The notes: generated by a model not told the origin, from the sequence alone. Positions 19,833-28,770 are shown, numbered from the stretch's first letter. The stretch is DNA of 64,000 bases from Anaerocolumna sedimenticola (GCF_009931695.1 NZ_CP048000.1:3799501-3863500); one strand, 5' to 3'. Numbers and translations: made by a program.

Positions 19833-20201
19833 ATGGAAAACAAAGATTTAATCTGTATCGGTTGCCCATTAGGCTGTATGATTCATGTGGAGATGCAAAA
19901 CGGGTTAATTATAAATGTAAAAGGAAATTCCTGTAAAATCGGAGATGAATATGCAAGAAAAGAAATAACGAATCCAACAAGGATTGTCACCTCATCGGTC
20001 CGGATAATAAATGGTGCCGTGCCCATGGTTTCCGTAAAAACAAGTAAAGACATACCAAAAGATAAAATAAATGAATGCATGGAAGCAATAAAATCCTGTA
20101 CGATAAATGCTCCGGTACATATAGGAGATAAAGTAATTAAAAATGTTGCAGGTACGGGTGCCGATATCATAATTACAAAAAATATTGATAGGGCGGCATG
20201 A
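19833..20201 (+). CDS. DUF1667 domain protein
   Basis: A 122-residue protein of the DUF1667 family, with an N-terminal cysteine cluster CIGCPLGC and a C in NSCKIGDEYA. It regularly accompanies the two flavoproteins upstream in clostridia and is thought to be an iron-sulfur accessory subunit. TTGGAGTGG precedes the ATG. Its TGA stop ends at the first base of the direct repeat that borders the IS256 element, so the element inserted exactly at the end of this gene. Confidence 0.88.
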   Translation: MENKDLICIGCPLGCMIHVEMQNGLIINVKGNSCKIGDEYARKEITNPTRIVTSSVRIINGAVPMVSVKTSKDIPKDKINECMEAIKSCTINAPVHIGDKVIKNVAGTGADIIITKNIDRAA

Positions 20202-20208
20202 CATTCTT
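20201..20208. repeat. 8-bp target site duplication, left copy
   Basis: ACATTCTT immediately precedes the left end of the IS256-family element and is repeated exactly at 22378-22385 after its right end. Confidence 0.85.
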
Positions 20209-20474
20209 GAGCGTATGAAAAAAACTCTGTAAATAGTGTCTTCTATGATTTGATTTAGACGGCAGGTGGCTTATAGTTTAGAGTCATCTGCTTTTGTTAT
20301 TATCGCACATAACTTGTTATTGTCAAGTTTTTATGCTATGCTTATTTCATAAAATTGCAGAATTTGGTAGGAAACAGAAACTTTGAATTTGTCGGTGCTT
20401 TATTCAAGGTTTATTTCGTGTTTATATCAACTTTTATAGTATATAATTACGATTAGAAAAGGAGTTGATGAAAT

Positions 20475-20945
20475 ATGAATCAAAAGAAAATTGGAACATT
20501 TATTGCAGAATGCAGAAAAAGAAAAAAAATGACACAATTGGAATTAGCTGAAAAATTAGGTGTGACAGACCGTTCTGTTTCAAATTGGGAAAATGGAGTT
20601 TGTTTACCTGATGCAAGCTTATATAGATTACTTTGTGATATACTACAAATATCTATCAATGAATTATTTGCTGGTGAATTTGTTTGTAATGAAAATTATA
20701 AAAATGTTGCAGATGACAATCTTCTTATTTTGTTGGAACATAGGTTATATGATACCACTTCCAAAGAGATAACTTTTGACGAGTTTCATAATTCATTAAA
20801 GAGAATTTCGGAAATAACTTTGTTATTACAAAGATTTGAAGATAAACAAGAAGCCATAACTTATCTTGTGAATGAAACGGGGTTATCAGAAGAAGAGTGT
20901 ACTTCCGCATATGATATTTATATGAAAATGTTCGATTATAAATAA
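20475..20945 (+). CDS. XRE family regulator inside the IS256 element
   Basis: A 156-residue protein with an N-terminal HTH_3 domain (residues about 7-61: KIGTFIAECRKRKKMTQLEL, GVTDRSVSNWENGVCLPDA, then a stabilising helix). The C-terminal half is not recognised and is rich in leucine and glutamate. A good GGAG ribosome site precedes the ATG. It lies within the boundaries of the element and points toward the transposase. Whether it controls transposition, or is a passenger, is unknown. Confidence 0.87.
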   Translation: MNQKKIGTFIAECRKRKKMTQLELAEKLGVTDRSVSNWENGVCLPDASLYRLLCDILQISINELFAGEFVCNENYKNVADDNLLILLEHRLYDTTSKEITFDEFHNSLKRISEITLLLQRFEDKQEAITYLVNETGLSEEECTSAYDIYMKMFDYK

Positions 20946-21009
20946 TATTGATTTAAACAAATTCCAGTTTGGTGGAGATACAAAATCCAAGCTGTCGTAT
21001 CGGAATTCA

Positions 21010-21037
21010 CGGCGAGAGGTACCAAAACCTCTCGCCG
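21010..21037. terminator. Hairpin at 3-prime ends of XRE and transposase genes
   Basis: An 11-bp perfect stem CGGCGAGAGGT / ACCTCTCGCCG with a short loop lies between the two convergent genes. T-runs are absent, but position suggests a shared terminator or an insulating hairpin. Confidence 0.6.
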
Positions 21038-21045
21038 CTATTATA

Positions 21046-22287
21046 TTAGTCAGGAATTCTATCCTGGAACATTATTGCCAGTTCACCTCTAACTTTACCC
21101 CAATTTCTAATCGGCATTGTCCATTTCTTGGTGGATTCAAAGGTCGCTAAATAAAGTGCCTTAAGAAGTGCCTGAGAGCTTGGAAATACGCTTCTCTGGC
21201 GGTTTAGGCGACGATAGGATGAATTAAGTGATTCTATGGAATTTGTCGTGTAGAAGGCAGTTCTGACATCAACGGAAAACTTAAAAATAGGTGAAATCAC
21301 ATCCCAGTTATCAAACCAACGCTTCATGGAATTTGGATACTGTGGACTCCATTTTTATGAACTTCCTCCAGTTGCTTTAAAGCAGCCTTTTCATCATGGG
21401 CGGTGTAGATTGTTTTGAGGTCTTTTGCAAATGATTTCATATCTTTGTTTGCCACATATTTCAGGGTGTTACGAACTAAATGCACAATGCAACGCTGATG
21501 CTCTGTTTTTTGGATATGCCGTAGCAATAGCTTCCTTCAGGCCTGAAAGTCCATCAGAGCAGAGAATCAGAATATCCTGTACTCCACGGTTTTTAAGGCT
21601 ATTAAGGACACTTAACCAATATTTGCTGGTCTCGTTTTCGCCAACTTCAATGGTCAGAACTTCTTTCATTCCGTTTTCATTGATTCCAAGAACTATGTAT
21701 GCTGCCAGTTTTCTTACAAGACCATCCTCTCGGACTGAAAAGTGAATAGCATCGATAAAAATGATAGGGTACATACTTGATAAAGGGCGATTCTGCCAAT
21801 CTTCAATCTGTGGCAGTATTTTATCGGTTACATCCGAAATAAAACCTTCGGATGCTTCAAAGCCATAAATATCCTCCAATGTTTCCGATATCTGTGAAGT
21901 TGTCATTCCCTTAGCATACATGGAGATAATCTTCTGTTCGATGCCAGAGATATCTTTTTGCCTCTTTTTGACAACCTGTGGTGCAAAAGAAGATAGCCTA
22001 TCCTGAGGAGCATCAATTTCAAAACTTCCGTAACTACTATTGATTTTCTTTGACTTATAACCATTTCTTGCATTGTCACTGTCTGAACGAGCTGACCGTT
22101 CATAACCCAAGTGGTTATCCATTTCTGCTTCCATCATTTCTTTGATGGTTCCTCCGAGAAGGTCTTTGAGCGCATCTTGGATGTCTTCAGCCGTCTCAAT
22201 GTCATACTCCTGAAGAAGCTGGTGGATAAGAGCTTTCTTTCCATCTGTCATTTGTACCTTGTGAATCATTTTCTTTTCTCTTGCCAT
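21046..22287 (-). CDS. IS256-family (Mutator) transposase, two apparent frameshifts
   Basis: A DDE transposase of about 413 residues. Family marks are MEAEMDNHLGYE, NARNGYKSK, the DDE region with PIIFIDAIHFSVRED and ILILCSDGLSGLKEAIA, QRCIVHLVRNTLKYV and the C-terminal KKWTMPIRNWGKVRGELAI. The frame breaks twice. At 21506-21511 a six-T run (six A on the coding strand) is one base too long. At 21352-21356 a five-T run is one base too short. Correcting both yields a full-length protein. AAGGAGG precedes the ATG at 22287. Confidence 0.9.
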
Positions 22288-22377
22288 AGTAATAGGCCTC
22301 CTTGATAATAATATTTTATCATAGAAGACCTATATAATCTTTAAATATTCAATTCACAGAAAAAGTTTCATACTCTC

Positions 22378-22514
22378 ACATTCTTTGAAGTTATCGTTGG
22401 TAAAGGGCCGGCAGTGGGATTGCTTTACTCTATATTTTTTTAGGTATACTGGGACTTGCAGGATGCTGTATGTTTCGAATGAATAAAAGTATGCGAACAT
22501 TGGATGAAATATAA
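22378..22514 (+). pseudogene. C-terminal fragment of an MFS-like permease
   Basis: Translation gives FFEVIVGKGPAVGLLYSIFF and, after adding one T to the T-run at 22435-22441, LGILGLAGCCMFRMNKSMRT followed by LDEI and a stop at 22512. The VGKGPAVGLL segment and the single helix resemble the end of MefA-like efflux permeases. The first 8 bases are the target duplication of the IS256 element, so the fragment abutted the DUF1667 gene before insertion. It could also be a 46-residue gene that began with the ATG overlapping the DUF1667 stop. Confidence 0.5.
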
Positions 22515-22584
22515 TAGTAATCGTTTATACTTAACTAAATTTCTAATAAAATATCATATTACAGTTATTTGATTAACTGCTTTA

Positions 22585-22626
22585 AAAACCCTAAGCTTAA
22601 AAAAGGAAATATAAGCTTAGGGTTTT
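22585..22626. terminator. Bidirectional terminator
   Basis: AAAACCCTAAGCTTA pairs perfectly with TAAGCTTAGGGTTTT around a 12-nt loop; A and T runs flank both sides. Confidence 0.93.
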
Positions 22627-22712
22627 CGTTTATCAGTAATTGTTTTATTTTGTGAAATACATATAATATTTCTGCTTCCGTTTACAAATGTAATAATTTA
22701 TGGTAGTATATT

Positions 22713-22732
22713 TATAATAACCCCCCAGGGGG
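22713..22732 (+). promoter_or_regulatory. -10 element with CCCCCCAGGGGG palindrome
   Basis: TATAAT (22713-22718) is followed by CCCCCCAGGGGG at 22721-22732, over the expected transcription start of the DMT gene. G/C tracts in AT-rich flanks resemble operators of the CsoR/RcnR/FrmR family, but no such regulator gene is in the window. A convincing -35 is not visible. Confidence 0.5.
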
Positions 22733-22757
22733 ATATAGTGAAATCGGAGACAACCCT

Positions 22758-23660
22758 ATGAACCGTAAACAAAAAATATCCATTTTATGGGCAATTTTAG
22801 CTGCTGTACTTTATGCCGGAAGTGCTCCTGTCTCAAAATTACTTTTACAGCATATACCGCCAACAATTATGGCTTCTTTTTTATATCTGGGTGCCGGAAT
22901 AGGGATGAGTATGTTACGATTCTTCCGTTTAAAATTCAGCCGAACTTATAAGGAGCAAAAATTATCCAAAAAAGAAACTCCCTATACGCTTGGAATGATT
23001 ATCTTAGATATTGCAGCACCAATATTATTAATGATTGGTTTAACCAAAACGACTTCTGCAAATGCATCACTTTTAAATAACTTCGAGATAATATCTACAT
23101 CTTTGATTGCATTATTATTTTTCCATGAAACTATTCATAAAAAGCTTTGGATTGCAATTGGGTTAATAACCCTATCCAGTATGCTGCTTTCTTTTGTTGA
23201 TAGCAGCAGTTTCTCTTTTTCAGCCGGCTCTTTGTCTGTAATTTTAGCTTGCCTATGCTGGGGCTTAGAAAATAACTGTACCAGGATGCTTTCATCCAAA
23301 GATCCAATGCAAATTGTAGTTATAAAAGGGTTCGGTTCAGGATTTGGCTCATTCGTAATTGCATTACTGATTGGTGAGCAATTAGTAAATGTTAAATATA
23401 TGCTTCTTGCATTAATAATTGGCTTCCTATCTTATGGATTAAGTATTTTTTTCTATGTTTATGCCCAAAGGGAACTTGGTGCAGTTATAACAAGTACTTA
23501 TTATGCTTGTGCTCCTTTTATTGGTGTTATTTTATCTTGTATCTTTCTTAAAGAAACACCAACGATAACTTTTACCATCGCTTTTTTATTTATGTTAGCT
23601 GGAACATATTTTGTAACTTCTGACTCTAAATCAAACGCTGATATTATGAAAAATGTATAA
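22758..23660 (+). CDS. EamA (DMT) family transporter
   Basis: A 300-residue membrane protein with ten hydrophobic segments arranged as two EamA repeats. The first half has YAGSAPVSKLLLQHIPPTI and SANASLLNNFEIISTSLIAL; the second CLCWGLENNCTRML, SYGLSIFFYVYAQRELGA and YYACAPFIGVILS. The family exports metabolites such as amino acids or small drugs; the substrate is not readable. GGAG is near the start. The upstream GC palindrome may link it to metal or aldehyde stress. Confidence 0.85.
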   Translation: MNRKQKISILWAILAAVLYAGSAPVSKLLLQHIPPTIMASFLYLGAGIGMSMLRFFRLKFSRTYKEQKLSKKETPYTLGMIILDIAAPILLMIGLTKTTSANASLLNNFEIISTSLIALLFFHETIHKKLWIAIGLITLSSMLLSFVDSSSFSFSAGSLSVILACLCWGLENNCTRMLSSKDPMQIVVIKGFGSGFGSFVIALLIGEQLVNVKYMLLALIIGFLSYGLSIFFYVYAQRELGAVITSTYYACAPFIGVILSCIFLKETPTITFTIAFLFMLAGTYFVTSDSKSNADIMKNV

Positions 23661-23804
23661 ATCAGCCATAGAGTTTTATAATTATTCGTTGTATAATAGG
23701 AAAGGTTACGTCGTTAAAATTGAGACGAAGGCCAGAATCAGAAAATAGCAGTGAATGGTAAAATTGAGACCCGATGGATTAAGACAATATGTTAGGAGTT
23801 AGGC

Positions 23805-24431
23805 ATGCAAAAGAAAATGAAAAGAATTTTAATGGCATTAATTGGTGTCACAATCAGTGGAATTTGTGTAGGGATTTTTAATACGGCAGTATTGGGAGCA
23901 GATCCTTTTACTGTATTTGTAACCGGTATCGGTAATATTTTTGGATTAGAATATGGAAGTATTTATCCTATGGTTACTGGTATATGTCTGGTACTTGTAT
24001 TTTTTATAGATAAGCATTACATAGGGATAGCAACCATTTTTAATTTGTTTGGAGTTGGTTTTGTAGGGCAGATTACAATGGATTTATTAGCGCTCATTTT
24101 TCATAATGAACCCCTATGGGTGAGAGTATTATTATTGTTGTTTGGATTGATTTTATTATGTTTTGGAGCATCATTATATTTTACTGCTGACTTAGGGGTA
24201 TCTGCTTATGATGCCATGGCACTGATTCTTTCTAAGAAAACACCGATAACCTTTCGTATTTGCAGAATCAGTACAGATGTAATCTGTGTTATTATTGGCT
24301 TTATATTCAAAGCAACTATTGGTATTGGAACACTGCTTACTGCATTTTTTATGGGACCTGTAATTCAATGGTTTATTGAGCATGTGGCTGTACCAATGTT
24401 AAATGGTAAAAAGACTGTAACACAAGATTAA
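23805..24431 (+). CDS. YczE/YyaS/YitT family membrane protein
   Basis: A 208-residue membrane protein with five or six helices and the family motifs GISVGIF-like GICVGIFNTAVLGADPFTVF, FGASLYFTADLGVSAYDAMA and a C-terminal ATIGIGTLLTAFFMGP. Function of the family is unknown. TTAGGAG precedes the ATG, and a strong terminator follows immediately, so it is monocistronic or ends the unit begun at 22758. Confidence 0.85.
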   Translation: MQKKMKRILMALIGVTISGICVGIFNTAVLGADPFTVFVTGIGNIFGLEYGSIYPMVTGICLVLVFFIDKHYIGIATIFNLFGVGFVGQITMDLLALIFHNEPLWVRVLLLLFGLILLCFGASLYFTADLGVSAYDAMALILSKKTPITFRICRISTDVICVIIGFIFKATIGIGTLLTAFFMGPVIQWFIEHVAVPMLNGKKTVTQD

Positions 24432-24489
24432 AAATCCATGAAACGCTGTAAGGCCAAGTCCTTGCCTAACAGCGTTTCATGGATTTTTT
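24431..24489. terminator. Terminator after YczE-like gene
   Basis: A 19-bp stem pairs AAAATCCATGAAACGCTGT with its complement at 24469-24487 around a 19-nt loop; TTTTTT follows. It can also serve the converging small gene on the minus strand. Confidence 0.93.
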
Positions 24490-24520
24490 GCCATTTTTAC
24501 GTATAATTTTTCATAGGTTT

Positions 24521-24652
24521 TTATTTGAGAATTTTTACAAACCATCGATAGGAATCCATATACTTAGAACCTACCCTTATTGTATGAATTTTATAGGAAC
24601 AACCAATAAAAACGGATAATAGTATAAGAAAAATAAAATAGAGAATAGTCAT
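24521..24652 (-). CDS. Small predicted membrane or lipoprotein, 43 aa
   Basis: A 43-codon frame begins ATG at 24652 with GGTGAGG four to five bases upstream. The first 18 residues are hydrophobic (MTILYFIFLILLSVFIGC), and the VFIGCS end looks like a lipobox, while the rest is basic (KIHTIRVGSKYMDS...). No homologue is recognised. The strong ribosome site and clean hydrophobic start argue for a real small gene, located between a terminator and the metallophosphoesterase. Confidence 0.45.
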   Translation of the reverse strand: MTILYFIFLILLSVFIGCSYKIHTIRVGSKYMDSYRWFVKILK

Positions 24653-24790
24653 ATTCCTCACCCCTTTACCTATGGATAAAAATTTACATGGAAAAGAATT
24701 ATCTTATACATTCAGAATAGCATTGCATATAGCATAAAACTATCCAGTTATTGTTAAATGTAGGTAAAGATAAGGTAAACAAAACTTATT

Positions 24791-26201
24791 CTATTTTAAA
24801 CTTTCAGAATCCGTGTTTTTATTGTTTAAATCAATCGTTAATTTATTATCATAAATATCTTTATCACTTATTATACTTGCAATATAACTTTTACGAAAGC
24901 TGTCAGGGAATTCCGTCCATAGTTTATACCCGTCTGTATGAATTAAATCTTTTTCATTTAAATTTTCGGTTCCTGAAAAGTATCTGATATTTAACGTTTT
25001 AATGGTATCAGTCATTAACTTAATCTGAGCTTCGGAATAACCGGAATTCAGTAATGACTTGTTAATTTTAGCAGATACAGCTTTGCCAAAGTATTCTTTT
25101 GAAAAGTTACTAAAATTCAAAAGGTTCTTATCTTTTATATGATTGTTTTTAGCCCAATTTTCTACAGCTATTGTATTGGTACTATAATTTAAGCTGTTAT
25201 CCCGAAAGGAATATTTAATATACCATAATGATGAGGATATACGGATAATGCACCGGATGCAATATCATACATAGTATTTATTTCTTTCTGATCTGAACAG
25301 ATATCCTGAATGTGGATATGACCGCTAAGGACCAGATGTACCTGATATTCCTTAAATAGAATGGATACCTGACCATGATTATTCAAAGTGTAACCATCCC
25401 GTATCACTTCACTATGATCCATAATATTATGGTGCATAACTACAATTACTTCAGATCCATTTTCTTTGGCTGACTCCAGGCACTTTTGAATCCAATCATA
25501 GGTTCCTTGCTTTATGAGACCATCCACAGCCGGTATACCAACAGAAATATTATCCTTATATTTATTTGTATCCAGCATTAAAAGCCATAATTTATCCGTT
25601 GGGGCAGCAAGGTAACTTAAAGACCCTTCATCCCTTGATATAGCCTTATCATAACCAAAATCAGCATATATTTTGCTGAAATCCTTGTCGGTGATATAAT
25701 CGGCCAGGTACTGTTTTTCACCTTTAAATTGTCTTGCCCAGGGATTGTTAATATCATGATTACCTGGTATTACAAAGACTGACGTACCGTTTTTTCAATT
25801 GTTTTTAATTTATCTGCCAGATCCAGATGGCTTTCTTTCTCTCCGTTATTGGTAAGATCACCGCTTATAATAAGAAAATCCGGCTTAACCTTTTTTATAT
25901 CAGTTATAAACGCGTTAAGGATATTATCAATATAATTTAATTGTTTTCCGTCACCGGAAGATATATATTTTTCAAATGCGACACCATGATCAGTCAGTTT
26001 CTCTGACAGGTAATGAATATCGGAAGCAACATAGAAAGTTTGGTTTTTATCTGAAGTATTATGTGAATATTGGATATTATCTTTTTTGGAATAAAGGGAA
26101 TAAAAATATCGGGCAAGTAAAATTAATATTAAGATAACCAGAAAAATAGTTAATAATTTCACTAAATTTCTTTTATTCTTTTCATTTATACTATAATTCA
26201 T
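24791..26201 (-). CDS. Membrane-anchored metallophosphoesterase (two apparent frameshifts)
   Basis: A calcineurin-like phosphoesterase of about 470 residues with one N-terminal transmembrane helix (about 13-32). Metal-binding motifs appear in order: YVASDIHYL, FLIISGDLTNNGE, VIPGNHD, VVMHHN and LSGHIHIQD. The frame stops near 25770, and restoring one base in the six-T run at 25790-25795 gives KNGTSVFVIPGNHD. A second stop near 25189 is removed by one base at 25201-25203, giving PFGDNSLNYSTNT. The active site faces outward. Substrate unknown. AAGGAG is upstream of the ATG. Confidence 0.85.
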
Positions 26202-26439
26202 AATGATATTTACTCCTTATATTCATACCTTTTGTATGGAAGTTTATGTTTAGGATAATATATTTATTATATACATGGGGCGGGTAAATAGCAATAAATT
26301 TAAGAAATAGCAATAAATTTAAGAGAAACAGATTTTTGGTTAATGTAACGTATAACCTCATGAAGAGTGTATATAATATTTTAATGGGTAATGGGGAAAC
26401 GATATACCTAACAAATAATAAAAATATGGAGGTCCGGGT

Positions 26440-26604
26440 ATGAAAGGAAAACAGTCCGGTTCAAAGGACAAGAATAACGAAAAAAGAGGTTTGGAAGATT
26501 ATAACATAAGAGTTGCCCGAAACTATGTAAGCGGCGAACCTGCTCCGTCTTCTGCTAATCACAAATTTGAAGATATACAAAGAGATACTTTAAAAGAAAA
26601 ATAA
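26440..26604 (+). CDS. Small hydrophilic protein, 54 aa
   Basis: ATG 26440 is preceded by TATGGAGGTCC, a strong ribosome site, and the frame runs 54 codons to TAA 26604. The product is highly charged with no membrane segment (MKGKQSGSKDKNNEKRGLED at the start, then YNIRVARNYVSGEPAPSSAN). TATAAT-like sequence lies near 26370. I do not recognise the family. Composition suggests a disordered or nucleic-acid-associated small protein. Confidence 0.55.
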   Translation: MKGKQSGSKDKNNEKRGLEDYNIRVARNYVSGEPAPSSANHKFEDIQRDTLKEK

Positions 26605-26836
26605 AAAACTGATTAAAAATAAAGAAAAGATAGAAAGAAAAAAGTCTATCGCCCAGAGCGAAAATAAAATATAATTGACACCTGTTTGAAAAAGTTGTAT
26701 AGTTATGTTATAAATACATTAATTAAAGAGGTTAAGAATATAATGAGGATTCGTAGATAAGGTTCATATACAATAATAACAGTGATAATAAGTCTTTATT
26801 CTGGTTGGTAAAGGTTTTATCAATGTACGTTTGTTG

Positions 26837-26887
26837 TATAATGAATCTATTTTTATGTCCAATTATATTCTTGGGCTCTTTTTTTAT
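26837..26887 (+). promoter_or_regulatory. Promoter -10 and leader terminator of ABC-F gene
   Basis: TATAAT at 26837-26842 is followed by a small stem GTCCAA / TTGGGC (26857-26876) and TCTTTTTTTATTT. This looks like a premature terminator in the 5-prime leader. ABC-F resistance genes in Firmicutes are often controlled by such attenuation. Confidence 0.55.
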
Positions 26888-26917
26888 TTATACAAAAGTA
26901 AAGCGAAGGAGGTATCT

Positions 26918-26962
26918 ATGATGTGGATGATTCGGATTAGGAGAAGTAATTTCGCAAAATAA
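26918..26962 (+). CDS. Leader peptide upstream of ABC-F gene, 14 aa
   Basis: GAAGGAGG lies 6 bases before ATG 26918, and the frame encodes MMWMIRIRRSNFAK then TAA. The peptide is basic, begins with repeated Met, and lies 60 bases before the ABC-F start. A hairpin (26964-27005) begins right after its stop. This is the layout of drug-sensing leader peptides where ribosome stalling changes downstream RNA folding. Confidence 0.65.
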   Translation: MMWMIRIRRSNFAK

Positions 26963-26963
26963 A

Positions 26964-27005
26964 ACCTGGCTGATTAAATACTATAAATCGTATTGATAGC
27001 CAGGT
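26964..27005 (+). promoter_or_regulatory. Attenuator-type hairpin before ABC-F
   Basis: ACCTGGCT (26964-26971) pairs with AGCCAGGT (26998-27005), with an inner AATAC/GTATT stem. It separates the leader peptide from the ABC-F ribosome site at 27011. No T-run follows, so a translational effect is possible. Confidence 0.65.
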
Positions 27006-27024
27006 AAATCAAAGGAGGCTATCT

Positions 27025-28589
27025 ATGTCGAAAATAATAATAAATGAAATGAGTTATCACTATACAAACTATTATAATCCAATATTTAATAACGTTAATT
27101 TAGTCCTGGACACGGGCTGGCGGTTAGGGCTGATAGGACGAAACGGAAGAGGAAAGACAACATTCTTAAAACTCCTTCTGGGTGAGTTAAAGCCGGACAA
27201 AGGTATTATAATGAATAAATTGGATATGGTTTATTTTCCATTTATTAACATGACAACCTATCGTAAAACAATAGATGTTATAAAAGAAAACATTGGATTT
27301 CTAAAAAGTATGGAAGATAAGATGGAAACAATTCTGGCAGATAATATGGAAAGCAGACTGGAAGAGTATCAATCTATATTAGAAAATTATTTGCAGATTG
27401 ACGGATTTGAAATGGAAAGCAGAATAAAAAGAGAGCTGAATATGATGCATTTATCCGAAGAACTTTTGGAGCGGGATTTTGATTCCTTATCCGGCGGAGA
27501 AAAAACCAAAATGCTTATCATTTCACTGTTTTTAAGAAAAAAAACATATATTTTACTGGATGAACCTACAAATCACCTGGATATGGATGGAAAGAGGACT
27601 TTATCAGAGTATTTAAAGCATAAGACCGGCTTTTTGATAGTATCCCATGACCGTCAATTTCTAGATATTGTAACCGATCATATTATGGCAATAAATAAGG
27701 CGGATATTGCTTTGGAAAAGGGTAATTATTCTACCTGGAAAGATAATAGGGATAAGACAGAGATATTTGAATTACGGACTAAAGTCAGGTTAGAAAAGGA
27801 GATAACCAGTCTAGAAAAACGTTCTGTTCAAAATAGGAACTGGGCAGCCGCAGCTGAAAAAGAGAAGAATCCATACGCGACCCATAACCGCGGGAATGGT
27901 TCCAGAGCTGCTAAATTCATGAGACAGGCAAAAGCATCTGAATTAGCTATAGAGAAAAATATACAAAATAAAAAGGAATTATTAAAGAACTATGAAGTTG
28001 TACAGGATTTAATCCTGGAACAGCAAAACTCTGAAATAATAACACTAGTATCGGTTAAAATTTAAATTTCAGGTATTCAAAGGAATATATATTAAAAAAT
28101 CTATCATTAAAAGTTAACATCGGTGACAGGATATGGGTACGCGGCTTAAATGGCAGCGGAAAAAGTACTTTGCTTAAAATTCTGGGAAAATATATTACTG
28201 CGGAGAATATAACTTTCCATGAGAATTTAAGTATTACGGAAATTTTCCAGGAACCTGTCTGGACTTCCGGTTTTGCAAAAGATTTCTTTATGGATGGTCC
28301 GGGGTTGGAAAAGTTTAAAAATCTATGCGAATGTCTGGATATAGATGCTGAAACATTAAAACGGCCAATCGAAACTTTCAGCAGCGGTGAAGTTAAAAAA
28401 ATTGAAACCGCCAGAGCATTGGCTTTGGATAATCAATTGATTTTAATGGATGAACCCCTGAATTATATGGATGTTTATTTTAGAGAGCAGCTGGAGAAAG
28501 CGATTTTAACTTACCAACCTACCATTGTATTTGTTGAACATGATGAACGGTTCGGTTATAATGTTGCGACTAAGATTATTGATCTTTAA
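27025..28589 (+). CDS. ABC-F ribosomal protection protein, Lsa/Vga-like (apparent frameshift)
   Basis: A twin-ATPase protein of about 521 residues without membrane segments. First domain: GRNGRGKTT, LSGGEKTKM, YILLDEPTNHLDM. Second domain: GLNGSGKST, FSSGEVKKIE, LILMDEPLNYMDV. The linker between is long and basic. Such proteins dislodge lincosamides, pleuromutilins or streptogramins from ribosomes. The frame stops near 28063; adding one A to the A-run at 28057-28060 restores SVKNLNFRYSKEYILKN and the second ATPase. The upstream leader peptide and attenuator support a drug-inducible resistance role. AAAGGAGG precedes the ATG. Confidence 0.88.
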
Positions 28590-28618
28590 ATAACCAGAAG
28601 AAACTTTATCTGTAAAAC

Positions 28619-28694
28619 CGGAAGAAACACGCTTTGCCCTCGAATTATTGCAAGCACGCTTGCTAATGCTCACTATACTTTTCCCGAAATAAAA
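28619..28694 (+). repeat. Dispersed intergenic repeat, copy 2
   Basis: Starts CCGGAAGAAACACGCTTTG, then CGAATTATTGCAAGC, a small palindrome GCAAGCACGCTTGC, and CCGAAATAAAA. It lacks the internal TTCGCGTACGC block of copies 1 and 3. It runs directly into the terminator that follows. Confidence 0.75.
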
Positions 28695-28732
28695 GGTATG
28701 GGATTATAAAATGAAATCCCATACCTTTTATA
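28691..28732. terminator. Terminator between convergent ABC-F and melA
   Basis: AAAAGGTATGGGATT pairs perfectly with AATCCCATACCTTTT around a 9-nt loop; flanking A and T runs permit bidirectional use between the two convergent genes. Confidence 0.93.
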
Positions 28733-28770
28733 TTAAGATAGTAAGCTATTAAACATGTAAAAAGTTAAAA

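Larger units (their letters stand above)
20209..22377 (-). mobile_element. IS256-family element carrying an XRE regulator
   Basis: The left end reads GAGCGTATGAAA...TCTGTAAAT (20209-20234). The right end read inward on the minus strand is GAGAGTATGAAA...TCTGTGAAT (22377-22352). About 19 of 26 positions match, and both ends also hold GTCTTCTATGAT further in. Identical 8-bp direct repeats ACATTCTT flank the unit at 20201-20208 and 22378-22385. The element is about 2.17 kb, longer than a plain IS256, because an XRE gene lies inside it on the opposite strand to the transposase. This supports transposition of both genes as one unit. Confidence 0.8.

Noticed and set aside
21500..21520. A AAA AAC heptamer in the IS256 transposase that could be a programmed -1 frameshift site
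   Set aside because: The conserved downstream frame needs a +1 shift (one base fewer), while -1 slippage leads to a quick stop. IS256 transposases are normally one frame, and many other genes here break at homopolymers.
24751..24987. 78-codon plus-strand frame at the end of the phosphoesterase gene
   Set aside because: It is antisense to the conserved C-terminal part of the metallophosphoesterase.
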